Shown here: in pieces, positions 32,307-41,638 of the stretch
Numbering within the stretch: position 1 is the first letter of the stretch
Layout of the letters: each line of letters starts with the position of its first letter
Source of the DNA: Pseudomonas sp. 5P_3.1_Bac2
Lineage (GTDB): Bacteria > Pseudomonadota > Gammaproteobacteria > Pseudomonadales > Pseudomonadaceae
Length of the DNA stretch: 55,458 nucleotides
Assembly: GCF_025465995.1 (NCBI RefSeq)
Contig: NZ_JANLNY010000019.1
Coordinates: 1 to 55,458, forward strand
Reading direction: 5' to 3'
Notes under the pieces: model-generated
Databases searched by the model: none
Seen by the model: the letters and a program-made list of their open reading frames with translations, nothing else
Told to the model about the DNA's origin: nothing
Made by a program: the position numbers and the translations under genes

Positions 32307-35225
32307 TCAGAAGTTATAGGACACCCGGCTATACAGAATGCGGCCAAAGGGGTCGGAGTAGCGTGGGTCGTAGCCGCTTTGGAAAGTGGAGGTCTGGTTG
32401 CTGAATGGCGGCTCGCGGTCGAACAGGTTTTGCACTCCGATTGTCACTTGGGCAACCTCTCGCCAGCTGTAGGTACCAGCCAAATCCCAGATATTCCAAG
32501 AGCCCACTTGGTCGTGGCCGGCGCGATCAGAATCGTTGTAACCGCTGGTGTAGCGGTTGGTCAGCGTGGCGGCTAACGGACCTTTGCTCCAAGTGCCGTT
32601 AAGGGTGTGCCGCCAGCGGGCGACGGCCCCTGCGGTGGTGAAGCTGCCGCCGCGATAATCGCCGAGCTTGTCGATATAGGCGCCGTCGATTTGTTCTTGA
32701 TAGTCATAGCGGGTGACGTAGGTGCCTTGCAGATTGGCGCCGAACTGGCCAAGGGTGGACTCAGGAAAGCGGTAGTCGAAGCTCACGTCGATACCACTGG
32801 TCTTCACCTTACCCAGGTTAGCCAGGCCGGTAATGATGTGGTCGATGGTGCCATCAGGCTTGCGCACCAAGCGCTCTGGATACAGATCCGGCTGCTGGAA
32901 CACCGCCGACTCCGGGAACGGCGCAATCTGGTTGGCAATCTTGATCCACCAGAAATCCAGCCCCAACGACAGGCTGTTAATCGGCTGATAGACCAAGCCC
33001 AGGGTGACGTTGCGCGCGGTCTCCGGGTCTAGATCAGGGTTACCGCCGTTGCTGCTAAAGAACTGCTGCGCGCAGTCGCGGTTGGCCAGGCCGCCATTGC
33101 TCGGCACGCCGCCTGGGCACAGGCGCGGGTCGTTGTAGTTGGACACCGTGATGCCGAGCGCCGTGGGGTTATACAGCTCATACAGCGATGGCGCGCGGAA
33201 GCCTTCGCTGTAGGCGCCACGCAGAACTAACTCGCGAAACGGCTGAAAGCGGAAGGAGTATTTGGGGTTGGTGGTGCTGCCAAAGTCGCTGTATTTGTCG
33301 TGGCGCACGGCGGCGGTCAATTCCAGGCTCTCCAACACCGGCACATTCAGCTCGGCGTATTGCGCCGAGACGGAGCGATCACCTGAGGCCGCCCCTGCGG
33401 GGTCAACCCCGAGGCTCTGCAAGTTGGCGGTAAACGCCTCGTAGTCCTGATGGAAATCCTCTTTGCGATACTCACCGCCCAGGGCTAATGCCGCCGGCCC
33501 TACGCCAAACCAATCGCCGATATCGCGGCTGATACGCCCATCAATGCTTTTGACCCGGCCCACCGCGTTGGCGTAATCGCCATCAACGCTATTTTCTGCC
33601 AGCAAGGCAGTGCCTTGCGCCGACTGCGGGCCGAAGGGGTTAAGCACGCCATTGTTGATGCCAGCCGCGATGGCGCGGTCATCCGCCAAACCACTGCGAA
33701 TGCCGTTACTGACCTTGTTTTGGTTGTAGGCGGCGCCGATGTTGTAGTCCCACCCGGCAAAGACCCCCTCGAAATTCAGCAGCAAGCGCTGCGCCACGTT
33801 GTCATCTTCAAAGCGGCGCGGCCCCAGGTCAGTCTCGCGCCAGTTGACATCCACCGGCTGCGAGGGATCGAGGCTGAAACCACTGGGACCGGGAGTAATG
33901 CCGTTGCCTGGGTAATAGGGCGAATTAGGCGACACCTGTAAGCCGATCAGCGGACCTGGGCCGATCTGATAACGATTGAGATTGCGCGCCCAGAAATACT
34001 CCAGGCTGACGCTGTGATCATCGGCCAGTTGCCCGGTGGCCTTGCCGAAAAACGAGGTCTTCTCGGTTTCCGGCACCAGGTCCAGATAGCGCCACACCGA
34101 CTCGCGGCAAACATCACCGCGCCCGACCATCCCCGGTGCGTTGCACCCGGAGCCAGCCAAGGGGTTGGCGGCATTGTTGCCCTGGCTCCAGTTAGCCGGG
34201 GCGGTGATGCCTGAGGAGTAATCCAAACCCCGGCCTGGCTGGTAGTTGTAGGTGTAGTCACGATCCTTGGCTTTGAGGCTTTGCTGTTTGTCGTAACTGA
34301 TCACGCCAAACACATTGAAGCGATCTTCCTCCAAATCGCCGAAACCCCAGCTGCCGCTGAAGTTGCTTGAATCGCCGCCACCGGCATGGGTCGGCGTGCT
34401 GCCGCCGACGGTGAGCTGGCCATCGGTCAGGCTTTTTTTGGTGATGAAGTTGATCACCCCGCCGATGGCATCTGTGCCATATAAGGCCGAGGCGCCGTCG
34501 CGTAACACTTCCACGCGGTCGATGGCCGCAAAGGGAATGGTGTTGATATCCACCCCGGAACCCTGCACCCCGTCACTGGCGCCGTTGGCATTATTGCTTA
34601 GGCGCCGGCCATTGAGCAGCACCAGGGTTTTATTCGGGCCAATGCCGCGTAAGTCGGCAAATGATGCCCCGCCAGTGGTAGACCCCACCGAGCGGCCAGA
34701 GCCCACCGAGGCTTGGTTAGCCGCGATGCGCCCGATCAGTTGTTCAGTGCTGGTCACGCCCTGCTTCTTCAACTCTTCAGCGCGCAGGATGGTCACCGGC
34801 ACTGCGGTTTCGGCATCCACGCGGCGGATCGCGCTGCCGGTCACTTCAATCCGCTGCAACTGTGGAATCACCGCGGGCACCGCCGCAGCCACCGGCGCGC
34901 TGCTTTCAGCCGCAACCGGCGCCGCGCTGATCACGATACCGTCAGGCTCCGTGACATTTTGTAAGCCGCTGTCCTGCAGGGCGATTTGCAACGCCTGGCC
35001 GGCACTCAGGTTGCCTTTGATCGCCGGCGCGTTAAGACCCGCCACCAGGGCTTGCTCAAAGGCAATGGGCTGGCCACTTTGCTGGGAAATACTGAGCAAG
35101 GTGTGGTCGAGCCCACCGGCGGGAATATCAAATTCACTGGCCAGCACTCGGGTGGTCAACGCACTGGCGGCCACGGCACTGGCGAGCAAGGTAAAGAAGA
35201 ACCGGCTAGGTATTGAATAAGACAT
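32307..35225 (-). CDS. TonB-dependent receptor with STN signalling domain (first of pair)
   Basis: 972 residues from ATG 35225 (GGGAG upstream). Signal peptide (1-28), then an STN domain (about 30-85, FDIPAGGLDHTLLSISQQSG), which in FecA-type transducers touches the FecR anti-sigma partner. An Ala/Val linker leads to the plug (RIEVTGSAIRRVDAETAVPV, ADLRGIGPNKTLVLLNGRRL, VEVLRDGASALYGTDAIGG) and a beta-barrel ending in aromatic Phe (RVSYNF). The plug sequence is of the large, Xanthomonas/Caulobacter-like receptor type rather than a classical ferrisiderophore receptor. Ligand unknown; a carbohydrate or other organic ligand is possible. Downstream of ECF-FecR and a second receptor. Confidence 0.92.
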   Translation of the reverse strand: MSYSIPSRFFFTLLASAVAASALTTRVLASEFDIPAGGLDHTLLSISQQSGQPIAFEQALVAGLNAPAIKGNLSAGQALQIALQDSGLQNVTEPDGIVISAAPVAAESSAPVAAAVPAVIPQLQRIEVTGSAIRRVDAETAVPVTILRAEELKKQGVTSTEQLIGRIAANQASVGSGRSVGSTTGGASFADLRGIGPNKTLVLLNGRRLSNNANGASDGVQGSGVDINTIPFAAIDRVEVLRDGASALYGTDAIGGVINFITKKSLTDGQLTVGGSTPTHAGGGDSSNFSGSWGFGDLEEDRFNVFGVISYDKQQSLKAKDRDYTYNYQPGRGLDYSSGITAPANWSQGNNAANPLAGSGCNAPGMVGRGDVCRESVWRYLDLVPETEKTSFFGKATGQLADDHSVSLEYFWARNLNRYQIGPGPLIGLQVSPNSPYYPGNGITPGPSGFSLDPSQPVDVNWRETDLGPRRFEDDNVAQRLLLNFEGVFAGWDYNIGAAYNQNKVSNGIRSGLADDRAIAAGINNGVLNPFGPQSAQGTALLAENSVDGDYANAVGRVKSIDGRISRDIGDWFGVGPAALALGGEYRKEDFHQDYEAFTANLQSLGVDPAGAASGDRSVSAQYAELNVPVLESLELTAAVRHDKYSDFGSTTNPKYSFRFQPFRELVLRGAYSEGFRAPSLYELYNPTALGITVSNYNDPRLCPGGVPSNGGLANRDCAQQFFSSNGGNPDLDPETARNVTLGLVYQPINSLSLGLDFWWIKIANQIAPFPESAVFQQPDLYPERLVRKPDGTIDHIITGLANLGKVKTSGIDVSFDYRFPESTLGQFGANLQGTYVTRYDYQEQIDGAYIDKLGDYRGGSFTTAGAVARWRHTLNGTWSKGPLAATLTNRYTSGYNDSDRAGHDQVGSWNIWDLAGTYSWREVAQVTIGVQNLFDREPPFSNQTSTFQSGYDPRYSDPFGRILYSRVSYNF

Positions 35226-35278
35226 GAGCGCTCCCTGCATATGAGTTTGTTATGCAGGGTTGAAGCGCAGGGCCGGAC

Positions 35279-35290
35279 TTTTTATAGAGC
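35279..35290 (-). promoter_or_regulatory. GCTCTATAAAAA motif upstream of the first TonB receptor
   Basis: The minus strand reads CTAAGCGCGCTCTATAAAAA, ending 54 bases before the receptor start. The same 12-base core lies 56 bases before the second receptor. A shared promoter element recognised by the neighbouring ECF sigma factor is the simplest reading, but this is inference from two sites. Confidence 0.5.
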
Positions 35291-35342
35291 GCGCTTAGAC
35301 TGTTAGTAACTGTGCTTATGCGCTTACGTAGAGGATCTAAGT

Positions 35343-38279
35343 TCAACCACCAAAGTGATAACTCACATCCAGCCACACTTGGCGACCATAAGGGTCGTAG
35401 TTACCGGTGGGGTAATAGGGCCAGCCGGCCGAGTCATCCTTTTTGATTTGGTTCAGCAGGTTATTCACCGTAAGGCCGATACTGGCCTGGTCGTTGACCT
35501 GCAAGCGTGCACTGGCGTTAAAGGTGGTCCAGGGCGTCAGCCGACCATCTGCGGCGCCGTTGGTAACGCTGCCGTAGCGAATACCCGTGAGGGTGGCGGT
35601 AAAATCCTGGTAGTCCCAAGTCAGGCTGGCGTTGACCTTGCTGCGCCAGTCATTGCTGGCCGCACTGTCACGCAAGTTTTGGCTGGAGGAGTCGTCGGCC
35701 TCTTTGTAGTAATGGGACAACACTAGGCTGTAGCCAATGCTCGAACTAAAAGCCCCGTACGAGCCTGCCCCCCAGCGAATATTGCTCTTCAGATCGAGGC
35801 CGCTGACCCGCTCACTGGCCGCGTTGATGGCATTGATCTGCACTTCACGCAGCTTATTCGGATCGACGGCGGCATCTGCCGCGTTACGCTGAATCCGCGC
35901 CAGCACGGCAGCACAACCGCCGGCAGCGCCCCCGCCATTGCGGCACTGCTCTTCCTCCTGCAGCAGACGGTTGATATCGACCGTAGTGAGCAAATCGCTG
36001 ATCTGCACCCGCCAGAAGTCCACGGATAAATCGAATTGCCGCGACGGCGACCAAACCAGGCCATAGGTCCAAGATTTGCCGCGTTCAGAGGCCAAATCAG
36101 GGGTGCCGCTTTGCACATAATCGACCCGGTCTCGCTCACAGCTGCCCTCCACGCCCTGGCTGCAGCCGTAATAATCAATCTGCCCCGGGGTGTAGCCAGC
36201 GGTGTCGGCCTGGTAGATGTAGTTCAGGTCCGGCGCGCGGAAGCTGGTGCTGTAGCTGCCGCGCAGCAACAAGGTCGTAAATGGCCGCCACTCAAGCCCG
36301 AGGTTGTAAGTCTTCTGTTGTTCAGTACGACCACTGAACTTGTACTGATCCCAACGCCCCGCAGCCGATGCCAGCAGGCTGTCGGTCAGCGGAATGCTCA
36401 ACTCACCGCCCACCGCATAACGATCACGGCTGCCGCCGGAATTCTCGGCAGGGTTACGGTTGTAGAAACGCCCGGCATTGATGCCGTCATCCACATCGAT
36501 GTGATACGACTGCCGCCCCACTTCCGCTACCCCGGCAAAGGCCACCGGCCCGGCTGGTAAATCAAACAGTTCACCATTGAGGTTGGCGCTAAAGGTCTGC
36601 GACACCGACTTACTTTTTTCTTCGAGATTGCCGCGAAACCGCCGCCACTCATCTTCACTGAGCGGCCGATCCAGGCGCGACTCATTGGGGGCAAAGAGCG
36701 GATAGCCGTCTTGAGTGCCCAATTGCGGGCCTAGGAAGTAATCACGGATGCTGCTTAGCGGCGTGTAACGAGTGGTGCGGGTGCTGTGATATTCGGAGCG
36801 GTTGGCATTGAGTTGATAGCCCCAGCTGCTGTCCGCGATTTTATCCTCCAGACCTAAGCTGGCGGTCCAGGACACCTCGCGCCACTTACTGTTATTGCTG
36901 CTCTTGCCGCCGATTTCTTCACTGGCAAAATTGCGCGACCAGCGCTCCAGATCACCGCTGTTGCTGTTGATAAAGTCCGGCGAGGTAAAGCTGGGACCAC
37001 GGGTGTTGTTTTGGATGTGGTCGAAGCCAAACATCAAATCGGCAAACACCTTGCCGCTGTCGCTAAAGTGCCAAGTACCGCGGCTATACCCGTCGTAGTT
37101 TTCCTTTTGCGTTTGCAGCGTCCAGTAATCGTTGTAATAACCGCTGGTGGTGCAGCGTTTACCATTTTCATTTAAACGGCCTTGGAAAATGCCGCCATAG
37201 GGGGCGCAACCTGGGCTGAGATATTCACCCGTTTCAAGGTTGCGCCGGGAGCCGACACTGACCTCTGGGCCGTCCTGCATAAAGCCGCGCTGATCGGCCC
37301 AAATCGGCTCGCGGTTGTTCAACTCCAGGCCAAATACCCCATCAAAATCCCCCCAGGTGTGCCCGCCGCTGATCTGCAAGCGCTGGTTATCACCGCCACC
37401 GCGCTGGTTGTAGCCACCACGCAGGTTAACGTCGACGCCGTCGATGTGATCCTTGAGGATGATATTGACCACCCCTGCGATGGCATCTGAGCCATACACC
37501 GCCGAAGCGCCGCTGCTGAGAATCTCGATCCGCTCGATCATTACCGAGGGAATGTTGGCCAAATTGGTGAAGTTAACGCTGCCGCCATAGGCAGTCGGGT
37601 AATCGGCAATGCGCTGACCGTTGACCAGCACCAGTGTGTGATTGGGCCCCAAGCCGCGCAGGTTAAGGGCGCTGGCCGCAGGCTGAAAGGTATTGCCGTA
37701 GTCCTCGCCCTGGGTCATACCGGTATTCTGGGTTTGTGCGGCAAGGGCGTCGTAGACGTTTTTGTAACCGCGACTGCTGATCTCTTCTGCACTGATCACC
37801 GTCACCGGTGACGCCCCCTCAACTTGGGCGCGGGCAATCCGTGAACCGGTCACCACCACTTTGGCCAACGCTACGTCACCGGGTTGGGCTGCCGCCGTGG
37901 GCACTACGGTTTTGCCCTGGGCGGCTTGGTTGGCGCCACGCTGTAGCAGCCAGCCGCCGTCGCCACTGGGCACGGCCACTAATCCAGAGCCGCTGAGGGC
38001 CTGCTGCAAAGCTTGCTCAACGCTCAAGCTGCCGTGTATGGCGCCACTGCTCAGGCCTTGCACGAGGTTCTGGGCGAAGGAAATGCTCACCGCGCTTTGC
38101 CGCGAGATGCTCAGCAGCGTCTGATCCAGCGGGCCTGGGGCCAAATCAAAGGCCTGTAGCTGAAGCTGACTGGCGGCCGCGGCTTGGCCTAGCGCCCGCG
38201 CGGGTAGAGGGTAAGTGGCCACGCCCAGCGTTAGCGCTAAAGCGCTGAGCAATGCGCAGCGCGGCAAGGTGATATTCAT
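35343..38279 (-). CDS. TonB-dependent receptor with STN signalling domain (second of pair)
   Basis: 978 residues from ATG 38279 (GGAGG 8 bases upstream). Signal peptide (about 1-30), STN domain (about 40-95, FDLAPGPLDQTLLSISRQSAVSISFAQ), linker, plug (VVTGSRIARAQVEGASPVTVISAEEI, LNLRGLGPNHTLVLVNGQRI, IEILSSGASAVYGSDAIAGVVN) and a barrel ending in HFGG. It is a paralogue of the receptor that follows, with the same domain order but a diverged barrel, so the two probably take different but related ligands. It is the first receptor after fecR. The final residue is Gly rather than the usual aromatic, which is uncommon. Confidence 0.92.
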   Translation of the reverse strand: MNITLPRCALLSALALTLGVATYPLPARALGQAAAASQLQLQAFDLAPGPLDQTLLSISRQSAVSISFAQNLVQGLSSGAIHGSLSVEQALQQALSGSGLVAVPSGDGGWLLQRGANQAAQGKTVVPTAAAQPGDVALAKVVVTGSRIARAQVEGASPVTVISAEEISSRGYKNVYDALAAQTQNTGMTQGEDYGNTFQPAASALNLRGLGPNHTLVLVNGQRIADYPTAYGGSVNFTNLANIPSVMIERIEILSSGASAVYGSDAIAGVVNIILKDHIDGVDVNLRGGYNQRGGGDNQRLQISGGHTWGDFDGVFGLELNNREPIWADQRGFMQDGPEVSVGSRRNLETGEYLSPGCAPYGGIFQGRLNENGKRCTTSGYYNDYWTLQTQKENYDGYSRGTWHFSDSGKVFADLMFGFDHIQNNTRGPSFTSPDFINSNSGDLERWSRNFASEEIGGKSSNNSKWREVSWTASLGLEDKIADSSWGYQLNANRSEYHSTRTTRYTPLSSIRDYFLGPQLGTQDGYPLFAPNESRLDRPLSEDEWRRFRGNLEEKSKSVSQTFSANLNGELFDLPAGPVAFAGVAEVGRQSYHIDVDDGINAGRFYNRNPAENSGGSRDRYAVGGELSIPLTDSLLASAAGRWDQYKFSGRTEQQKTYNLGLEWRPFTTLLLRGSYSTSFRAPDLNYIYQADTAGYTPGQIDYYGCSQGVEGSCERDRVDYVQSGTPDLASERGKSWTYGLVWSPSRQFDLSVDFWRVQISDLLTTVDINRLLQEEEQCRNGGGAAGGCAAVLARIQRNAADAAVDPNKLREVQINAINAASERVSGLDLKSNIRWGAGSYGAFSSSIGYSLVLSHYYKEADDSSSQNLRDSAASNDWRSKVNASLTWDYQDFTATLTGIRYGSVTNGAADGRLTPWTTFNASARLQVNDQASIGLTVNNLLNQIKKDDSAGWPYYPTGNYDPYGRQVWLDVSYHFGG

Positions 38280-38334
38280 GGTTACAGCCTCCATCAATCT
38301 CGTATGGTTGATGGATTGAAGAACCAAGGATGTT

Positions 38335-38346
38335 TTTTTATAGAGC
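38335..38346 (-). promoter_or_regulatory. GCTCTATAAAAA motif upstream of the second TonB receptor
   Basis: The minus strand reads CTAATTCGGCTCTATAAAAA, ending 56 bases before ATG 38279. A further partial copy (CTCTATAAAT) is at 38445-38455, close to the fecR end. See the matching site at 35279. Confidence 0.5.
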
Positions 38347-38471
38347 CGAATTAGCTCAATAAAGCATTGCTTTATAACCACAAGCTAGGCGGCGATTGTC
38401 ATCGCCAGAATGACCATCATTTAACTGTGCAACAGGCTGGCAATATTTATAGAGGACAAGCCCCCTTCATC

Positions 38472-39425
38472 TCAGGCCAGCTCGATGCTGACCCAATATG
38501 CACTGTGGTAACGGATCCGCACCGGCAGGGATTTACTCAGCAGATGCAGGGTGCGGCTGGTGTCATCCAATGGAAAGATGCCACTTAGCCTAAGCCGTGC
38601 CGCCTCAGGGCTGATGCGGATAATGCCGGGGCGATAATCCCGCAATGTCTCCACCACCTCCCCCAGCGAGCGATCACGCACCTCCAGCAGCCCCTGGGTC
38701 CACGCCGTAGCCGTGGCATCGACGGCCTGCAGGTCATCAATGCGATTAGCGCTGAATGAGGCCTGCTGGCCCGCCCGCAGCACTTGCCGTGAGCCATTGG
38801 CGGTGATGATTTGCGCTTCGGCCGTCAGCGCCGTGATCTGAGTTTGCCCTGCCCGCTCACGCATCAACAGGCGGTGCCCCCAAGCCTGGACTTGCCCCTC
38901 GGCCGTGACCAATACAAAAGGCCGCGCGCGGTCCGTGGCCACCTCCAGCAACAGCTGTCCGGCGCGTAATTGCAACAGCCGCTGGTGGCCATCAATCTGC
39001 GCCAACACTTGGCTGCGTGGCGCCAAAGTCAGAGCGCTGCCGTCTGCCAGCGTCGTCGTTAAACGCTCGCCCGTAGCGGTGCGCAGGGTGCCTGAGGACG
39101 GCCACATAGCGCTGTTGCGCAGCAGCCAACCGCTGCCCGCCACCAGTCCCAGCACGCCCAAGGAATTACGCAAAAAACGTCGCCGCCCGGAGGGCGCGTT
39201 CAGGCTCTGCAGCAGGTTGTCTCTGGGTAGACGGCGCAAATCGTCATGGCTAAAGGTGCTTAAGCTCGCGTTCATCCGCTGAAAAACCTCGGCACGACGT
39301 GGATCGCCATCGCGCCAGCGAGTGAACGCTAACTGCTCCTGCGCGGAAGCGGCGCCCGACTGCAACAGCGCCAGCCACTGCGCCGCCTCATCAATGATCT
39401 GCGCTTCCGCGGCGCACCGGCTCAC
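38472..39425 (-). CDS. FecR-family anti-sigma/signal-transfer protein
   Basis: 317 residues. An N-terminal cytoplasmic anti-sigma region (EAAQWLALLQSGAASAQEQLAFTRWRDGDP) is followed by one transmembrane stretch at about 87-106 (NSLGVLGLVAGSGWLLRNS) and a periplasmic FecR domain (TLRTATGERLTTTLADGSALTLAPRS) that contacts STN domains. GTG start overlapping the sigma-factor stop (GTGA). It should hold the sigma factor until a loaded receptor signals. It lies between the sigma gene and the two receptors. Confidence 0.92.
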   Translation of the reverse strand: MSRCAAEAQIIDEAAQWLALLQSGAASAQEQLAFTRWRDGDPRRAEVFQRMNASLSTFSHDDLRRLPRDNLLQSLNAPSGRRRFLRNSLGVLGLVAGSGWLLRNSAMWPSSGTLRTATGERLTTTLADGSALTLAPRSQVLAQIDGHQRLLQLRAGQLLLEVATDRARPFVLVTAEGQVQAWGHRLLMRERAGQTQITALTAEAQIITANGSRQVLRAGQQASFSANRIDDLQAVDATATAWTQGLLEVRDRSLGEVVETLRDYRPGIIRISPEAARLRLSGIFPLDDTSRTLHLLSKSLPVRIRYHSAYWVSIELA

Positions 39426-39934
39426 GCGGCCTCCAAGGCGAGGTAGCAGCGTTTAAAGGCGTTGGCCATATATTGCTGCACCCGGCTCACCGACACCTGC
39501 AAACGCTCGGCAATCTGCGCGTAGGTCAAACCATCCAGCTGGTGATACAAAAAGGCTGCCTTGGCTTTGGCCGACAGGCCATTAAGCAAGCGATCAACCT
39601 CAAGCAACGTCTCGATGAGCAGCAAGCGTTCTTCCGGTGATGGCTGGGCCCACTGCGGCGCCTGCGCCAGCGCCTCACAGTAGGCACGCTCTAAATCCTG
39701 ACGACGCCACTGTTCATACATCAGGCGCTTGGTGATGGTGGTAAGCAGCGCCCGTGGCTCACGAATCTCACTCGGCTCGCTGAGCGCCAATACCCGTAAG
39801 AAGGCTTCTGCGGCAATATCCTGGGCGCCATGGGGACAGCCCCAAGAGCGCTTCACCCGGGCGCACAGCCAGATGTAGTCGTTTTTAAACATCTCCCCCA
39901 ACTGCGTGCAGCGCAGGCTCTGCTCCAAACCCAT
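39422..39934 (-). CDS. FecI-like extracytoplasmic-function sigma factor
   Basis: 170 residues from ATG 39934, with GGAG 6 bases upstream; longer in-frame starts have badly spaced ribosome sites. Region 2 (MFKNDYIWLCARVKRSWG...QDIAAEAFLRVL, EPRALLTTITKRLMYEQWRRQD) and region 4 (LNGLSAKAKAAFLYHQLDGLTYAQIAERLQVSVSRVQQYM) are complete. It heads the unit sigma-fecR-receptor-receptor and presumably transcribes both receptor genes. No Fur-box-like sequence was noticed upstream, so iron control is not supported. Confidence 0.92.
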   Translation of the reverse strand: MGLEQSLRCTQLGEMFKNDYIWLCARVKRSWGCPHGAQDIAAEAFLRVLALSEPSEIREPRALLTTITKRLMYEQWRRQDLERAYCEALAQAPQWAQPSPEERLLLIETLLEVDRLLNGLSAKAKAAFLYHQLDGLTYAQIAERLQVSVSRVQQYMANAFKRCYLALEAA

Positions 39935-40225
39935 TGCATGCTCCGTGCAAAAAATATCCATTGCCTCCAAGGCTATGGCCCATCAGTGGCCAACCGCCGA
40001 AAGCCGGACTGTGCATTAAGCAAGCATAGGCACGGAAAGAATAAAAAATTTCAAAGACCTTTCTAATAGAAATATTGGCCGTATGTGCATGCCCTAGCGC
40101 AAGGATGGCGATAGCAGTTCAGCTCAACCAGAAGTACGAGCTAGACACCGCACCGTTAGACGCCACGGGCCTTGCCCCGCGTCAGCCAGACCATCATTGA
40201 GAGCAGGCAAGTCGCCCATGCGCGC

Positions 40226-40603
40226 CTAACGGCTGCACCACTGTTTTGCACAGGCCACGCCGTTGTTGTCAGCGTCCATTTTGGCCCCCGGACAACTGCG
40301 CAGAAAGTAAGTGGCTTCAGCGCAGGAGGTCATCTGCGAGCAGTCAGTGCGACCGTCGCAGCGAAACACCTTGCTGCTGAAGGATTGCTCCAACGCTTGC
40401 TCAATGCCCGTGGTGGCTTCACTCACACGGCCCGGCAACAGGCTGAGCAGTGTGTCCAGCCAGTTACTGGGCGGCTCGATCACTGGCTGACTCATGATTG
40501 AGCCGTCACGGTTGATATTGGTCAGCAACGGGCTGGCCGGCGGCTTGAGATATAACTGCCAGGCCAAGGCGGCCAACACGATAAGCACCAGGAGTTTCTT
40601 CAT
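40226..40603 (-). CDS. Excalibur-domain protein
   Basis: 125 residues with an N-terminal membrane anchor or signal (KLLVLIVLAALAWQLYL). The C-terminal 50 residues form an Excalibur domain: FRCDGRTDCSQMTSCAEATYFL, then the DxDxDG-like loop MDADNNGVACAKQWC with four cysteines. The family is thought to bind calcium outside the membrane; the role here is unknown. It is followed downstream only by a gene-free gap to the sigma unit. Confidence 0.85.
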   Translation of the reverse strand: MKKLLVLIVLAALAWQLYLKPPASPLLTNINRDGSIMSQPVIEPPSNWLDTLLSLLPGRVSEATTGIEQALEQSFSSKVFRCDGRTDCSQMTSCAEATYFLRSCPGAKMDADNNGVACAKQWCSR

Positions 40604-40720
40604 CTATGCAGCATCCAAGTGAATGTGCTGCGCATGCTAAGCAAGGGCGCCGGCTTTATCCCTGAGCCGCTGCACAAAACACTTACACCATGCGCCCTCG
40701 CCTGTTGCTTGAACCCGCGC

Positions 40721-41626
40721 CTAAGCTTTGCCGCTACTGCGCGTGGCCAACAGCAAGCCGGCGAAGATCAGGCCACCGCCTATCCAGTGGAAACTTTGCA
40801 GCTGCTCGCCCAACAGCAGCCAACCGAGAATGGCGGTAAACACTGGCATCAGGTAGCTGGTCAACGCTGCCTTGCCAGCGCCTAGCACCTTCACCCCGTG
40901 GTTCCAGCCCAGATAGGCCACCAGCGAGGCGAAGATCGCGGTATAGGCCACCACGCCCAGATGCGGCAAGGTCGCCTCAAACCGGGCGCCCTGGCTGTGC
41001 TCATACAGATACAGCGGCAGCAGCATGACCAGCCCCAGCAGGATCATCACGCCCAACAGCGCCAGCGGCGGGATGGCGTGCAGATAACTGGCCCAACGGC
41101 GCAGCAGTACCGAGTACAGCGCCCAGTCCGCCACGGCCACCAGCATCAGCACATCACCCGGGCTAAAGGCTAAGCCCAATAAGCGGCTGAGCTGGGCCTG
41201 ACTGATCAAAATCAGCAAGCCCAGCACCGCCACCAACATGCCCAGCCAGGCGCGCCGGCTCGGCCACTCTTTAAGCAGCAGGCCAGCAGCAATCACGGTC
41301 ATCAGCGGGATACAGGTGTTGACCAAGGTGATATTGATCGCCGCTGTGCTATGTGCCGCGGTGTACAAAAACGAGTTGTAGCCGGTGATGCCCAGCGCCG
41401 CGACGACCAACAAACGCCAGCCCGCCGCGCGCACCTGCTGGCGATGACGCCATAAGGGCAGCGCGACAATGGGCAGCAAGATCACCAGGGCTAAATTCCA
41501 GCGCCAGAAGGCCAGCGCCAGCGGCGGGATTTCCCCGGCAAAAGCCCGCGCCAACAGGGCATTACCAGCCCAGCAGAGAATGGCCAGCATCAAGCCCGCT
41601 AAAGCCAGCGGGCGCGAATGAGTCAT
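40721..41626 (-). CDS. EamA/DMT-family transporter
   Basis: 301 residues with ten hydrophobic helices in two EamA repeats (LAGLMLAILCWAGNALLAR near the start; GDVLMLVAVADWALYSVLLRRW in the middle). ATG 41626 is chosen over a GTG 6 bases upstream because GAGGTG lies 4 bases before it. Exports or imports small metabolites; substrate not predictable. It is 12 bases from the carbonic anhydrase gene in the same direction and may share its transcript. Confidence 0.9.
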   Translation of the reverse strand: MTHSRPLALAGLMLAILCWAGNALLARAFAGEIPPLALAFWRWNLALVILLPIVALPLWRHRQQVRAAGWRLLVVAALGITGYNSFLYTAAHSTAAINITLVNTCIPLMTVIAAGLLLKEWPSRRAWLGMLVAVLGLLILISQAQLSRLLGLAFSPGDVLMLVAVADWALYSVLLRRWASYLHAIPPLALLGVMILLGLVMLLPLYLYEHSQGARFEATLPHLGVVAYTAIFASLVAYLGWNHGVKVLGAGKAALTSYLMPVFTAILGWLLLGEQLQSFHWIGGGLIFAGLLLATRSSGKA

Positions 41627-41638
41627 GACCACCTCGGG

